A DNA stretch of 64,000 bases, taken from assembly GCA_021772935.1 (NCBI GenBank), contig JAJFLA010000005.1, positions 1-64,000 of the forward strand. Direction: 5' to 3'. The notes under the pieces are model-generated. The model searched no databases. It had not been told where the DNA came from and saw only the letters and a list, made by a program, of their open reading frames with translations. This DNA is from Gammaproteobacteria bacterium (GTDB lineage: Bacteria > Pseudomonadota > Gammaproteobacteria > Xanthomonadales > SZUA-36). The stretch's first letter is position 1, and every line of letters begins with the position of its first letter. This document shows positions 39,038-49,464 of this stretch, piece by piece. The position numbers and the translations under genes are program-made.

Positions 39038-40450
39038 CTACTGTGCAGCAATACGGGCCTTGATGAAATCCAATGCCTTTGCAATACCTTCGAGACTGCG
39101 TTTTTTTCCCATTAACCACAGTGTTTTGTCTATCGAAGGTGATACTCCGGTACCGGTCAAGGCAACCCTTAAAGGCTGAGCGACCTTACCCATTCCTACT
39201 TCAAGCCGGGCGGCAACGGTATCAATCACATCATGTAAGGCATCGGGTGACCAGTCGTCAAGTGACTGCAAGTTGTTCAGCATAGCCTGCAGTGACTCAG
39301 CAGCGACCGGTCGCAGATGTTTTTTGGCTGCGTTCGCATCAAACTCATCGTAGGTCTCAAAAAATACACGACTATGTGCTGCCATCTCCTTCAGGGTTTT
39401 GACCCTCTCTGCCTGCACGGTCACGACATCTTCAAGTGCCGGACCCTCTTGGGTGTTGATACCCTGATCGGTAAAATGCCAGGCCAACTGAGCAGCCACG
39501 TCCGTGGCGGGAAGGGTTTTCATATAGTACTGGTTCAACCAATCCAGTTTTTCAGGGTTGAACGCAGAAGCCTTCCGGTTAACATCTTTTATGTCAAATA
39601 ATTTAACCATCTCTTCAAGACTGAATACTTCCTGATCACCATGTGACCAGCCAAGCCGCACCAGGTAATTCAGCAATGCCTGTGGCAGATAACCGTCATC
39701 CCGATACTGCATCACACCAACCGCACCGTGCCGTTTTGATAATCTGGCGCCATCTTGACCCAATATCATCGGTACATGACCAAATGCCGGTGGCTCAGCA
39801 CCCAGCGCATGGTAAATATTAATCTGTCGCGGTGTGTTATTGATGTGGTCATCACCACGAATCACATGCGTGACCTGCATATCCATATCATCAACCACGA
39901 CTGTAAAGTTATAGGTTGGTGATCCATCAGAGCGCGCAATGATCAGGTCATCCAGCTCTTGATTAGAAATGCTGATACTGCCACGTACCAGGTCATCGAA
40001 GACCACATTACCATCTGGTGGGTTACGGAAACGAACCACCGGCAGGATGGCCTCGGGTACAACACCTGGGTTACGGCATTTGCCATCGTAGCGGGGCTTA
40101 ATGCCGTCTTTCATCTGCTGCTCACGCAACAACTCCAACCGCTCTTTGGGGCAATAACAATGGTAAGCCTTGTCCTCATCAAGCAACTGCTGGACCACTT
40201 CGGCATATCGGTCAAAACGATGTGTCTGGTAAATGGGGCCTTCATCATGATTGAGCCCCAGCCACGCCATCCCGTCGAGGATCGCCTGCACGGATTCTGC
40301 TGTGGAACGTTCAAGATCTGTGTCTTCAATACGCAAAATAAAAGCACCCTGGTTGGCACGCGCCTGAAGCCAGGCAAACAAAGCCGTGCGCGCACCACCT
40401 ACATGCAAGAATCCGGTGGGGCTGGGAGCAAAACGGGTTCGAATAGTCAT
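39038..40450 (-). CDS. gltX: Glutamyl-tRNA synthetase
   Basis: 470 residues. Class I signature in [19 protein letters not shown] (HIGH-like HVGG) and KMSKS-like [20 protein letters not shown]; zinc-binding-type segment [15 protein letters not shown] is retained. [20 protein letters not shown] is also typical. Charges tRNA-Glu. One bacterial-type GltX copy in the window; not the truncated GluQRS. Confidence 0.97.
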   Translation of the reverse strand: MTIRTRFAPSPTGFLHVGGARTALFAWLQARANQGAFILRIEDTDLERSTAESVQAILDGMAWLGLNHDEGPIYQTHRFDRYAEVVQQLLDEDKAYHCYCPKERLELLREQQMKDGIKPRYDGKCRNPGVVPEAILPVVRFRNPPDGNVVFDDLVRGSISISNQELDDLIIARSDGSPTYNFTVVVDDMDMQVTHVIRGDDHINNTPRQINIYHALGAEPPAFGHVPMILGQDGARLSKRHGAVGVMQYRDDGYLPQALLNYLVRLGWSHGDQEVFSLEEMVKLFDIKDVNRKASAFNPEKLDWLNQYYMKTLPATDVAAQLAWHFTDQGINTQEGPALEDVVTVQAERVKTLKEMAAHSRVFFETYDEFDANAAKKHLRPVAAESLQAMLNNLQSLDDWSPDALHDVIDTVAARLEVGMGKVAQPLRVALTGTGVSPSIDKTLWLMGKKRSLEGIAKALDFIKARIAAQ

Positions 40451-40773
40451 ACGGATAGATACTACCTAAATACAGGTTCAGAAGGCGTGTATTGTACCTT
40501 GCTTAAGACTGCATAAAAATGCCACCGCTGATAAGCGGCAAGTAACAAACAAATTGTTCGAAAATGACGACTGCCAAGCCACAAAATGATCAGGCCGATA
40601 AGGTGGAGCATGGTCTTGACTGTGACCCACTGATGCTGGATCAATCAGATGGCAAGTTTCCAGCCATCTACTAGTGGCACAAAAATACATACTATATATC
40701 AATATGTTATAAGTCACTTAGTGAAACAACACGAAACTGGTATAATAGCGCAAACAGCAATCAGGTCGCGCGA
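40451..40773. promoter_or_regulatory. gltX-mltF divergent intergenic region with an extended -10 for mltF
   Basis: 323 bases without a gene. An extended -10 TGGTATAAT at 40738-40746 points to mltF, placing the transcript start about 20 bases before the TTG codon. A small hairpin CCGCTGATAAGCGG lies at about 40525. The segment 40681-40715 is AT-rich. No clear gltX promoter or RNA gene seen. Confidence 0.5.
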
Positions 40774-42177
40774 TTGAATTACTTCACGACCAGACAATGG
40801 AAACAAACAACTTTTGCTATGCTGGCGGCCGTTATACTGCTGCCTTTTTTGTATTCTGGAAATGATCGCCCAACCGTCCTGCAACAGAGCCAACAACGCG
40901 GCAGCCTGACCCTGCTGACGCGCAATGGTGCAAGCAGTTACTTCATCGGCCCCGAAGGAGGAACCGGGCCAGAATATGATCTCGCTGCGGCATTTGCCGA
41001 TTACCTTGGTCTCGAGATTGATGTACGTGTAGCTGATGCCTTTGGCGATCTGGGCACACTACTCACAGGCAAGCAAGGAGAATTGATAGCCGCCAACCTG
41101 ACCCGTACACCGGCACGGGAACGCCTGTTCAATTTTGGCCCAGATTATGCCGAGGCCAAGATAGTCATAGTCTACCGACGCGGTAAATTCCGGCCCCGAA
41201 AACTCCCGGACTTACTTGGGTTGCGATTATCCGTCATTGCTGACTCAAACTATGAAGATTTGCTCAAAAAGGCCAAAAAAATCCTGCCCGATCTGGAGTG
41301 GACCGCAGAAAAATCTATGGGTATGGAAGACTTGCTACTGGCCATCGCCGACGGTGAACTGGATGCCACCCTGGTAGATTCAAATATTTTTAGTATCAAC
41401 AGCCAGTTTTATCCGCGTTTGCAAATTGGCTTCATGCTTGCTGACAGCCAGCCACAGGCATGGGCCTTCGTGCAAGGTGATGATGACTCCCTGGTACAAC
41501 AAGCCCGGTCCTTTTTCCGCTTGATCGATGAGAATGGCCGTCTGGCGGCTATAAGGAGTCGCTATTACGACCATACCAGCGAGCTTGACCGAGTCGGTAT
41601 GTTTCAGTTTATGAAGCAGGTTAGAAACCGCCTGCCTTCCCTGTTACCGGTCTTCCAGGAGGTTGCGCAGGTACATGGCATGGATTGGCGCTTACTGGCT
41701 GCCATGGGTTACCAGGAGTCTCACTGGGATCCCGAAGCAACCTCACACACCGGTGTACGTGGGATTATGATGCTGACCTTGAGAACGGCCAGTCAACTGG
41801 GTATCAATAACCGCCTGGATCCTGAACAAAGCATTGAAGGCGGTGCACGTTATTTCCTGCGCCTACTCAAACGAATGCCTGCCCGAATCCCGGAACCCGA
41901 CCGTAGCTGGATGGCGCTGGCAGCTTACAATATGGGTTGGGGGCACCTGGAGGACGCACGGGTATTGACACAAAAACAAGGTGGCAACCCCGACCGATGG
42001 CAGGACGTCAATGAACGCCTGCCCCTGTTAAGCCAGGAAAAATGGTACCGCCAGACCCGTTTTGGCTATGCGCGTGGTTATGAGGCACAACAGTACGTGA
42101 ATAATATTCGAAGCTACTTCGATACCCTGATATGGATGGACACACGTGCGCATCCAATGCTGGCGGCTCGACCATAA
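40774..42177 (+). CDS. mltF: Membrane-bound lytic murein transglycosylase F
   Basis: 467 residues. N-terminal hydrophobic segment (FAMLAAVILLPFLYSG), a type 3 solute-binding (SBP_bac_3) domain about residues 45-265, and a C-terminal SLT lysozyme domain with the catalytic glutamate in MGYQESHWDPEATSHTG (E315) and LAAYNMGWGHLEDARVL. The start is TTG at 40774; the next ATG (40819) would cut into the signal segment. Turns over peptidoglycan. No purL adjacent, unlike enterics. Confidence 0.93.
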   Translation: MNYFTTRQWKQTTFAMLAAVILLPFLYSGNDRPTVLQQSQQRGSLTLLTRNGASSYFIGPEGGTGPEYDLAAAFADYLGLEIDVRVADAFGDLGTLLTGKQGELIAANLTRTPARERLFNFGPDYAEAKIVIVYRRGKFRPRKLPDLLGLRLSVIADSNYEDLLKKAKKILPDLEWTAEKSMGMEDLLLAIADGELDATLVDSNIFSINSQFYPRLQIGFMLADSQPQAWAFVQGDDDSLVQQARSFFRLIDENGRLAAIRSRYYDHTSELDRVGMFQFMKQVRNRLPSLLPVFQEVAQVHGMDWRLLAAMGYQESHWDPEATSHTGVRGIMMLTLRTASQLGINNRLDPEQSIEGGARYFLRLLKRMPARIPEPDRSWMALAAYNMGWGHLEDARVLTQKQGGNPDRWQDVNERLPLLSQEKWYRQTRFGYARGYEAQQYVNNIRSYFDTLIWMDTRAHPMLAARP

Positions 42178-42189
42178 ACGTCGCTTAGT

Positions 42190-42262
42190 GGTGCCTCTTG
42201 GGAAGGACCAGCCATTCCCGACAAGACGCGCCTTACAGCTAATACCTTCCCGTCTCGCTTAA
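42190..42262. repeat. Repeat related to the core of the 22032-22301 element
   Basis: CTTGGGAAGGACCAGCCATTC and a following GCGCCTTAC match, with about 70% identity over 45 bases, the segment at about 22211-22250. It also contains a GGGAAGG...CCATTCCC palindrome. Lies between convergent mltF and dnaQ and may act as a terminator. No terminal inverted repeats identified here. Confidence 0.5.
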
Positions 42263-42270
42263 TCGCTACT

Positions 42271-42972
42271 CTAGAATTCCTTATACAGGCAGTTCCCGGA
42301 TTGTTTTTGAATGTCGTTCAAACGCGCTTCATGCTGACTCAATTCTTCGTCACTGGCCTTTAACACCAACAACGCTGGATGCCCAGCCGTTAGAACCCCT
42401 TCATTATCATCATCCGAAGCGATAGGGCTTTCAAGATTCAAACCAAGGTCGACCTGCCCACCTGTCATGGCCAGATATACATCGACCAGGATTTCCGCAT
42501 CCAGCAATGCCCCGTGTAATGTACGGCTGCTGTTATCAACCTCGTAACGTTTACATAGTGCATCCAGGTTGTTGCGTTGTCCCGGATGCAGGTCTTTTGC
42601 AAGCTCCAGCGTATCGAGCACCGTGGCTATTGATGTAATGGACGAGTGTTCATGGCCGCTTAATGAAAGCTCATTGTCAATAAAGCCGATATCAAATGGT
42701 GCATTGTGGATGACAAGCTCTGCACCATCAGCAAAATCCATCAACTCATCAACAACCTCTGCGAAGCGAGGCTTGTCACGCAGAAATTCTTCAGTAATAC
42801 CATGTACTTCAAGAGCACCCTGTTCTATTTCCCGTTCAGGATTGATAAAGGCATGAAATTGTCGCCCGGTCAATTGCCGGTCAACCAGTTCCAGTGCGCC
42901 AATCTCAATAATACGATGGCCATGTCTGGGTTCAAGACCGGTGGTTTCAGTATCCAGTACTACCTGTCGCAT
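42271..42972 (-). CDS. dnaQ: DNA polymerase III epsilon subunit (proofreading exonuclease)
   Basis: 233 residues. DEDDh exonuclease: Exo I VVLDTETTGLEP (D7, E9), HNAPFDIGFIDNEL (Exo II), and HGALLDAEILVDVYLAMTGG (Exo III). C-terminal tail for alpha-subunit binding follows. The ATG directly follows the rnhA stop, so both are translated from one transcript, unlike the divergent arrangement in Escherichia coli. Confidence 0.96.
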   Translation of the reverse strand: MRQVVLDTETTGLEPRHGHRIIEIGALELVDRQLTGRQFHAFINPEREIEQGALEVHGITEEFLRDKPRFAEVVDELMDFADGAELVIHNAPFDIGFIDNELSLSGHEHSSITSIATVLDTLELAKDLHPGQRNNLDALCKRYEVDNSSRTLHGALLDAEILVDVYLAMTGGQVDLGLNLESPIASDDDNEGVLTAGHPALLVLKASDEELSQHEARLNDIQKQSGNCLYKEF

Positions 42973-43395
42973 TTATGGTATCCCTCGACGTGCCAATTCA
43001 TCTGCACGTTCATTTTCCAGTACGCCCGAATGACCCTTGACCCAAAACCAGTTAACCTCGTGACCACTGAGCACCTGTTCAAGACGCTGCCACAAATCCA
43101 CATTTTTTACCGGTTGCTTGGAGGCCGTACGCCAACCACGCTTCTTCCAGGCTTCCAGCCACTCGGTCATACCCTTCATAACATATTTTGAATCGGTGTG
43201 GATATCGATACTGCATCCACGTTTCAATTCTTCGACAGCACGGATAACTGCCATCATTTCCATCCGGTTGTTGGTGGTCTCACGTTCGCCACCATATAGT
43301 TCTTTACGATGTTTACCAGACATCAAAACTGCACCCCAACCACCCGGTCCCGGGTTGCCACTACAAGCACCATCGGTGTACAACACGACATTCAT
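42973..43395 (-). CDS. rnhA: Ribonuclease HI
   Basis: 140 residues. Acidic active site visible in [20 protein letters not shown] (D8), the [16 protein letters not shown] glutamate helix, [13 protein letters not shown] and [15 protein letters not shown]. Degrades RNA in RNA-DNA hybrids. Its start overlaps the methyltransferase stop by four bases (ATGA). Confidence 0.97.
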   Translation of the reverse strand: MNVVLYTDGACSGNPGPGGWGAVLMSGKHRKELYGGERETTNNRMEMMAVIRAVEELKRGCSIDIHTDSKYVMKGMTEWLEAWKKRGWRTASKQPVKNVDLWQRLEQVLSGHEVNWFWVKGHSGVLENERADELARRGIP

Positions 43396-44072
43396 GAGGC
43401 CGTCTCACGACTGCTGCAACCATCAAGCACTGCAGAAGCCAATCCAACAGGGTGCGCTTGGTTGAAGCGTAGGATACTGACATTTTTTATGTTGGATTGG
43501 TGGTGTCCATGTATCACGACCCGGTCAGCAAATGGCAGACGCAAGCCATGCGAGGTAGCTTTAGCCACAGGTCGTGAAAGCCCACCCAGCCCCATCAGCA
43601 AGCACTGCTCAATATTGAACGATTGTGATTTCAAGTAATGACATATCCTGTGTAATTTTAGTGCTGGTACCTGGTGCCGCCAGTTGCCTATACGGTTTCG
43701 CAAGCCGGATGAATTCAAACCACTGATGACAACATCACCACCCGCACTCATTAACCGTAATGCCTCAGAAAAAACCGGCTCAGTGCCATCACTGATGAGA
43801 TGATGCAGAACTACGAGGTCAAATGCAGCTTCTTCAAATGGCAACGCTGTGATCCGACATCTGACAATGGCACCGGCTGAACACGCCTCAGTGTCGAGCC
43901 GGATTATCTGTGCCGGGCTCAATGGTTCTAACGGCAAATCTCTTGCACCAGCCTGTTTTAACACCAGTATTCGCTCAGGTCTTCGCCTGGCGAGTAGCGG
44001 TTGCAGCAACTGTTCAGCCAAAGTTTGTTGAGCTGAATGGGTCGATTGATGACTGGTATGAGCAACTACCAT
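43392..44072 (-). CDS. SAM-dependent methyltransferase, class I
   Basis: About 226 residues from ATG 44072 (MVVAHTSHQ...); upstream ATGs to 44141 overlap the gloB promoter. Methyltransferase_11-like text: [20 protein letters not shown] after motif [19 protein letters not shown], and a C-terminal [15 protein letters not shown]. Motif I is degenerate ([11 protein letters not shown]), though YafS/UbiE-like neighbours of rnhA in this position also vary. Upstream and translationally coupled to rnhA-dnaQ; divergent from gloB. Substrate unknown. Confidence 0.75.
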   Translation of the reverse strand: MVVAHTSHQSTHSAQQTLAEQLLQPLLARRRPERILVLKQAGARDLPLEPLSPAQIIRLDTEACSAGAIVRCRITALPFEEAAFDLVVLHHLISDGTEPVFSEALRLMSAGGDVVISGLNSSGLRNRIGNWRHQVPALKLHRICHYLKSQSFNIEQCLLMGLGGLSRPVAKATSHGLRLPFADRVVIHGHHQSNIKNVSILRFNQAHPVGLASAVLDGCSSRETAS

Positions 44073-44156
44073 GGCGATAGAATTGACTTGACCATAAACA
44101 AGCGTAAGCATAAGCGCTAATAGTGTACTGTCAACTATCAATTAAAGGAAAATCAA

Positions 44157-44933
44157 ATGCAGGGAAAAAACCTCAACGTTAGCGCCATTCCGGCATTGGG
44201 AGATAACTATATCTGGCTACTCACTGCAGGTGGGAAAAACTGCGCCGTTGTGGATCCTGGTGATGCCGACCCCGTATTGGAGGTTTTGAAGCGACAGGGA
44301 TTGAAGCTTCGATATATCCTGCTAACCCACCACCACCCTGATCACATTGCTGGCGTACCCGCCTTGCTTGAGCAATACAGCGCTACCGTTTTTGGTCCTG
44401 CCGACGAAAGAATTCCTTTTGTGCACCAGGTTTGCAAGGAAGGTGACCAAATTCAACTAACCGAACTCAATGCAACATTCAATATACTGGAAATCCCGGC
44501 TCATACCCGTAGCCACATTGCCTTTTATGGTGAAAACGCCCTGTTTTCTGGCGACACCCTATTTAGTCTGGGCTGTGGGCGTCTTTTTGAGGGTACCGCT
44601 GCAGATATGCAAACCGCCATGGACAAACTGGCCGCATTGCCTGCGGCAACAAACAATTACTGTGCCCATGAATACACCCAATCCAATTGTGCTTTTGCCC
44701 TCGAAGTGGAACCGGATAACATGGCCTTGCAGGCCCGCGCCAGGGAAGTAGATCTTTCGCGACTGGCAGGTAAAATCACCTTGCCAACCAGTCTTGGCGA
44801 TGAACTGGCCACCAATCCATTTTTACGCACACGTGAAAACAGTATTGTAAAAGCGGCCCGTAAACTCGACCCTGAAGCAAGCGCCGGAATTTCAGTAATG
44901 GCGGTTATTCGTGAATGGAAAGACCGATTCTAA
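44157..44933 (+). CDS. gloB: Hydroxyacylglutathione hydrolase (glyoxalase II)
   Basis: 258 residues. Metallo-beta-lactamase fold with the di-metal motif LLTHHHPDHIAG, FSGDTLFSLGCGRLFEGTA, and CAHEYTQSNCAFA. The C-terminal HAGH domain is present (PFLRTRENSIVKAA). Hydrolyses S-lactoylglutathione in methylglyoxal detoxification. Gene order gloB-mltD with rnhA-dnaQ nearby is typical of gammaproteobacteria. Confidence 0.97.
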   Translation: MQGKNLNVSAIPALGDNYIWLLTAGGKNCAVVDPGDADPVLEVLKRQGLKLRYILLTHHHPDHIAGVPALLEQYSATVFGPADERIPFVHQVCKEGDQIQLTELNATFNILEIPAHTRSHIAFYGENALFSGDTLFSLGCGRLFEGTAADMQTAMDKLAALPAATNNYCAHEYTQSNCAFALEVEPDNMALQARAREVDLSRLAGKITLPTSLGDELATNPFLRTRENSIVKAARKLDPEASAGISVMAVIREWKDRF

Positions 44934-45005
44934 AAGGCTTTTTACTTGACCCAACGTCAGCAAACAGCATAATAGCTGGCGATGACAAAAATTAACGGAG
45001 CCCTT

Positions 45006-46604
45006 GTGACTTCACGCCTTTTTTTGCCCTTGCTGTGCGTATTTCTTGCCAGCTGTGCCACCACCCAACCCAGCCAACCGGAAAATGAACCGGAAGTGCT
45101 CACAGCTACCCAACAAGATCTGCCTAAAGGTGCTGGCGAATCGATCGATGAACATTTGTTTGTTCCAGAAGCCGTTGAGCCCATTGTTGAAATAGCGATT
45201 GAACAGCCGGTTGAACAGCCGATTGAATACGATAATGTCTGGTCAAAGCTGGTTGATAGCTTCGCCCTACCCGACTGCCATGACCACAAGTCTTCCCGGA
45301 CATGGGCCAACTGGTATGCAAGCCACCCGGCCTATATGGCACGGGTAATGAAACGGGCCCAGCCATGGGTTTATTTTATTGCTGAAGAATTGGAAAAACG
45401 TGGTCTGCCGGGTGAACTCGCCCTGCTGCCCGTTGTGGAATCAGCCTATGATCCATTTGCTTACTCCAGTGGCCGTGCTTTGGGTATCTGGCAGTTTATC
45501 TCTTCAACCGGCAAACATTATGGCTTGAGACAGGACTGGTGGTATGACGGGCGCCGGGATGTGTGGTCTTCAACCCATGCAGCACTGGACTACCTTGAGT
45601 ATCTCAAGAAAAAATTTGACGGTGACTGGCTACTTGCCCTTGCGGGTTACAACTCTGGCGAAAACCGGGTTGCAAGAAGGGTCAAAAAAAACCGGGTTAA
45701 CGCTAAACCGGCAGATTTCTGGAATATCCGTCTACCCAAGGAAACAAAAGGATATGTGCCCAAGTTGCTGGGTTTGTCTTGCCTGTTCAAAAACCCTGAC
45801 AACTATGAGTTTGAATTGCCTCAGACACCCAACCAGCCCGTGATCACAGCGGTTGAAATGGAATCACAAAGTGATCTGGTTCTGATCTCACAGTTGAGTC
45901 AAGTCAGCATCGATGTGCTATTTAGCCTGAACCCCGGTTTCAGCCGCTGGGCAACCTCTCCCAAAGGCCCCTGGCGAATTGTCTTACCCATTGAGGCTGC
46001 AACAAAACTGAAACAACATCTGTTATCCGAACCCTCACCCATGCTGATGAAATGGGACCAGGTCATGGTTGAAAGCGGTAATACGCTGTCCGGCCTGGCA
46101 GCCCGTCACCACGTACCTGTATCGGTTTTGCGCAGCAGCAATAATCTGAATAGCGACATGATTCGTATCGGCCAGAAACTGCGGTTGCCACGTGACGAGC
46201 AACTGCTGATTGATCCGCTGTATGTAGCCGCCGCCAACGAGTTACAGCAACTTCAATCAGGTCTGATTGCATCTGAACGTGTTACACACAAAGTTCGTTC
46301 CGGTGATAGCTTGTCGGTGATAGCGCGCCGTTACAAAGTCTCGGTCAGGGAGCTACAAAGCTGGAACAACATTTCCGACCCGCACAAACTACGTATAGGC
46401 CAGAGCCTGACTTTATTCCACAGCCCCGCCCCAGTGGTTGTAAATGGCAGGACTGGAACCATCAAACACACTGTGCGGCGCGGCGATTCTTTATGGAGTA
46501 TTTCAAGGCGCTATAAAGTTAAGGTAGACCAGCTACTGCATTGGAATGAACTGAGCAGGAATGTGGTCATCCAACCGGGGCAATCGATCAAGATCATACT
46601 TTAA
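45006..46604 (+). CDS. mltD: Membrane-bound lytic murein transglycosylase D
   Basis: About 532 residues. GTG 45006 is preferred: it has GGAG five bases ahead and gives a lipoprotein signal ending VFLASC. SLT catalytic domain (LALLPVVESAYDPFAYSSGR, ALGIWQFISSTGKHYGL, LALAGYNSGENRV) then three LysM repeats near the C-terminus (SGNTLSGLAARHHVPVSVL, SGDSLSVIARRYKVSVREL, RGDSLWSISRRYKVKVDQL). Cleaves glycan strands at the outer membrane. Confidence 0.95.
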   Translation: MTSRLFLPLLCVFLASCATTQPSQPENEPEVLTATQQDLPKGAGESIDEHLFVPEAVEPIVEIAIEQPVEQPIEYDNVWSKLVDSFALPDCHDHKSSRTWANWYASHPAYMARVMKRAQPWVYFIAEELEKRGLPGELALLPVVESAYDPFAYSSGRALGIWQFISSTGKHYGLRQDWWYDGRRDVWSSTHAALDYLEYLKKKFDGDWLLALAGYNSGENRVARRVKKNRVNAKPADFWNIRLPKETKGYVPKLLGLSCLFKNPDNYEFELPQTPNQPVITAVEMESQSDLVLISQLSQVSIDVLFSLNPGFSRWATSPKGPWRIVLPIEAATKLKQHLLSEPSPMLMKWDQVMVESGNTLSGLAARHHVPVSVLRSSNNLNSDMIRIGQKLRLPRDEQLLIDPLYVAAANELQQLQSGLIASERVTHKVRSGDSLSVIARRYKVSVRELQSWNNISDPHKLRIGQSLTLFHSPAPVVVNGRTGTIKHTVRRGDSLWSISRRYKVKVDQLLHWNELSRNVVIQPGQSIKIIL

Positions 46605-46615
46605 GGCTGCCCTGA

Positions 46616-47428
46616 ATGCTCATGCGCTTACTGCTGACTTCAGTTCTGGTTTTTATCAACGGCGCCGCCTGGGCAATAGAGCTGACGGGGGCCGCCATTC
46701 AGGGTGGTCTGATCTTCGGACAGGCTGGACCCGACAGTCATGTTTTACTGGACGGTGTGCCAATCGCCATTTCTAACAACGGGCATTTTGTCATCGGCTT
46801 CGGTCGGGATGAAACCGGTAGCCGTGAACTCCGGGTCACGTCAGGAGATGGTGAAGTAGATCTTAAGCGTTTGCTTGTGCAGGCACGGGAGTATGCTATT
46901 GAGCGGGTTGACGGCCTGCCTCCGACAACCGTTACACCTGCCCCGGAGGCAGCCTCCAGAATTAAGCAGGATGCCCGAATGGTGGCTACAGCGCGCCAGC
47001 ATCGCGACAAGCAGGCCTATTATACCAACGGCTTTGCATGGCCGGCCAAAGGCAGAATAAGCGGCGTCTACGGTTCCCAGCGGGTTCTTAATGGCGAGCC
47101 ACGCAGGCCACATTACGGTCTCGATATCGCGGCACCTGAAGGTACTGATGTGTATGCACCTGCCGATGGTTTGATTACCATGACCCATCCAGACATGTAC
47201 TTTTCAGGCGGCACTATAGTCCTTGACCACGGCCAGGGCTTATCATCTACTTTTCTACACTTGAGCAAGATACTGGTAGAAGCCGGCAGCTTTGTTAAAC
47301 AGGGAGATCTGATTGCCCGTATCGGTGCCACCGGGCGAGCCAGCGGGCCACATCTTGACTGGCGTATGAACTGGCTTAATCGACGGGTCAACCCACAAGC
47401 ACTCGTAGCGCCGATAAACGAGCTCTGA
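46616..47428 (+). CDS. M23 family peptidoglycan metalloendopeptidase, exported
   Basis: 270 residues with a signal peptide (LLLTSVLVFINGAAWA), an N-terminal all-beta domain (FGQAGPDSHVLLDGVPIAIS), then the LytM/M23 domain: GVYGSQRVLNGEPRRPHYG with HxxxD zinc ligands, APADGLITMTHPDMYFSGG, HLSKILVEAGSFVKQGD and GPHLDWRMNW (second HxH-type ligand). All ligands appear intact, so it is probably an active DD-endopeptidase rather than a regulator. Eleven bases after mltD, so a two-gene murein operon is likely. Confidence 0.92.
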   Translation: MLMRLLLTSVLVFINGAAWAIELTGAAIQGGLIFGQAGPDSHVLLDGVPIAISNNGHFVIGFGRDETGSRELRVTSGDGEVDLKRLLVQAREYAIERVDGLPPTTVTPAPEAASRIKQDARMVATARQHRDKQAYYTNGFAWPAKGRISGVYGSQRVLNGEPRRPHYGLDIAAPEGTDVYAPADGLITMTHPDMYFSGGTIVLDHGQGLSSTFLHLSKILVEAGSFVKQGDLIARIGATGRASGPHLDWRMNWLNRRVNPQALVAPINEL

Positions 47429-47449
47429 AGTCTGAATGGATTGCGGTCG

Positions 47450-48433
47450 CTAGCCTGCCGAGTTATCGACGCGTACCGGTGCTCCCGCACCCGCGACATA
47501 ACCAGCCTTGATACCCTTGGTGACAACAGAAACTGCGTTATGCGGATGCAGGCTCTCGTAGTGTGTACAACGAGCCCAGAAATCCAGAATGCGGTCATCG
47601 CCGTTGAGTGCTGTTTGAATCCGTCTGCCAGCATCTTCACAGAACATCAGGTTACGACCGTTGAGCAAGGCAAATGCCTGTTCGTCCTCGCGTTTAACCG
47701 TCGCCTGCACCGGTGTCTTCAACGAATTTTCCACTTCATCAATCAATTCAATGATCGGGAACATTTGGAAGGTTGGTGTTAACCGCATCCTGAGTTCTGC
47801 TGCACTGCGCTGGCTGTGCGGCGTAGCCAAAATACCTTCTTCCGTTCCCAGCCATTCATGAACCTGGTTGTAATCCAGCGTGGCGGATGAGGCAAAATCC
47901 TTTTTGAACTGCTCCTGGATTAATTGACGTGCCAGTGCGGCAGAACAGGGACATGTGCTTGAGTACAGTATCTCCAGACCCATTTCGAGACTGAATTCCT
48001 GCCCTTCGAGAATACCAATCATGGAAACAGGGTAACGGCGCCAACCCACGTTATCACTTTCCAGTGCTTTGCGACGGATCACATAGTCAAAATCAACCCT
48101 GACCAGTGCACGGTCACTCAAGCCCTGGTGAGAATCGAGAAAGGAACGCAACATTTGCCGCAACGTACTGGGTGTCAGTGGTCTTTCCTGGAAAGCCTGG
48201 TCCAGATGCAGATACAAACGAGACATGTGAATCCCGCGCACATCCGGGTCCACCAGATTGACATAAGCGGTGACACGGGCCGTTGATTGAATCAGATTGC
48301 CCTGATCATCTTCAATACGCACCGGCATTTCAATATCATTCATGCCCACCCATTCGAGCTTACCACTGATGGAGGGTCGCTCCTCATTGGCAATATCGGG
48401 CATCTCGCGCAATATATTTTCGAATGGCTTCAT
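47450..48433 (-). CDS. folE2: GTP cyclohydrolase IB (FolE2)
   Basis: About 327 residues from MKPFENILREMPDIANEERPS at 48433; an upstream in-frame ATG at 48478 adds non-conserved sequence. COG1469 features: LEWVGMNDIEMPV, LVDPDVRGIHMSRLY and the metal-binding cysteine in SSTCPCSAALARQLIQE, with HSQRSAAELRM. Converts GTP to dihydroneopterin triphosphate for folate and, through QueD-type steps, for queuosine. Not found in Escherichia coli, which uses FolE1. Confidence 0.95.
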   Translation of the reverse strand: MKPFENILREMPDIANEERPSISGKLEWVGMNDIEMPVRIEDDQGNLIQSTARVTAYVNLVDPDVRGIHMSRLYLHLDQAFQERPLTPSTLRQMLRSFLDSHQGLSDRALVRVDFDYVIRRKALESDNVGWRRYPVSMIGILEGQEFSLEMGLEILYSSTCPCSAALARQLIQEQFKKDFASSATLDYNQVHEWLGTEEGILATPHSQRSAAELRMRLTPTFQMFPIIELIDEVENSLKTPVQATVKREDEQAFALLNGRNLMFCEDAGRRIQTALNGDDRILDFWARCTHYESLHPHNAVSVVTKGIKAGYVAGAGAPVRVDNSAG

Positions 48434-48611
48434 AGTCAATATTCTCAGTTCTACAATTCTTTGGGCTGAATAAGGCATATTTGCATGATCAGGCCCCTTT
48501 TCAAGCTTTCTTCGATGTCAGTATGCAATTATCAGTGAAAAGCACCCATTTAGGCAAAGAAAACCGGGCTGTGACATTCTATTCGCTAAAAAAAAGCAGC
48601 CCGAAAGCTGC

Positions 48612-49244
48612 TTTTTCTGGACACTGGAATGGCTAACCGAAACCTGGCTGGTACCGGCTGGCGCGTGGTCATATGATGATCTGACACCCATCCAGGCAGT
48701 GGCCAAACTTGCGAACGCGGTTGGCGGTGTTGTCCTGCCGGATGAAAGTTTAAAGACGATCAGGGTTAAACCACGTTACCCGGTCAACCCATGGAACTGG
48801 TCAACAGCAACACCTGATTGGTCACTCCCTATGGCCGTAACGTACCGCCTGGCGTCCGATTATTCGGAACAACCACTATATAACGCGGTCATCGTGTCTG
48901 GACAGAATCAGGGCGTTTTGTGTAACGTGACCCGGACGGGTAGTGCTGGCGACATTAGCGCGAAAATGATCGTCGATCCGCTGATCACACACCAGGACGC
49001 CGGCCGGGAACGTGGCCGGAACGTTATCGCCTACCATGGTGTTCAGTCGGCTGAAACTCTAGAGTTACCCTTGAGAGCCACGCCGGATGAACCGGGATTG
49101 ATACGGCCGTTGGAGCTGGTGGAGTATGTAGCGGCCGGATCGTGGCGCGCTTTGGTTCAGTCTTCGGTGGTCGCGTGTGAGTGGAGTCGTAGCGGGCTAA
49201 TCATAAAACAGACTGTAAAACTGGAACGCCACCATGACGACTAG
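48612..49244 (+). pseudogene. Prophage tail protein, C-terminal fragment
   Basis: About 210 codons remain open, beginning without a start codon in phage-like sequence (FFWTLEWLTETWLVPAGAWS) and continuing through LTPIQAVAKLANAVGGVVLP, VKPRYPVNPWNW, YNAVIVSGQNQGVLCNVTRT and PLITHQDAGRERGRNVIAYH. This layout resembles tail proteins of siphophages that precede a short companion gene. A GTG at 48699 could restart it, but the N-terminal part is missing. Overlaps the next gene by eleven bases, as in intact phage operons. Confidence 0.7.
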
Positions 49245-49464
49245 TACCTTCAAAAAATTCCGCGGCTTGCTTCCGGGCAACAGCCTGGTAATTGCCACGG
49301 TGGCCACGCACAACGCAGACGGAACCAGCACGCTAACAACGCTAGACGGTGGCACCATGCGCGCGCGTGGCCAGGTTGTCCCGGTGGCTGGCCTGGCGTT
49401 CGTTCGGGCGGGTGCCGTCGAAGGTCCGGCGCCGGTTTTGCCGGCGTTTAAATTGACCGTTTAG
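49234..49464 (+). CDS. Small prophage structural protein
   Basis: 76 residues, MTTSTFKKFRGLLPGNSLVI... VATHNADGTSTLTTLDGGTM... PVAGLAFVRAGAVEGPAPVL. This form is familiar from short phage proteins immediately downstream of the tail protein described above. Complete frame, but stranded in a remnant, so likely non-functional. Confidence 0.65.
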   Translation: MTTSTFKKFRGLLPGNSLVIATVATHNADGTSTLTTLDGGTMRARGQVVPVAGLAFVRAGAVEGPAPVLPAFKLTV

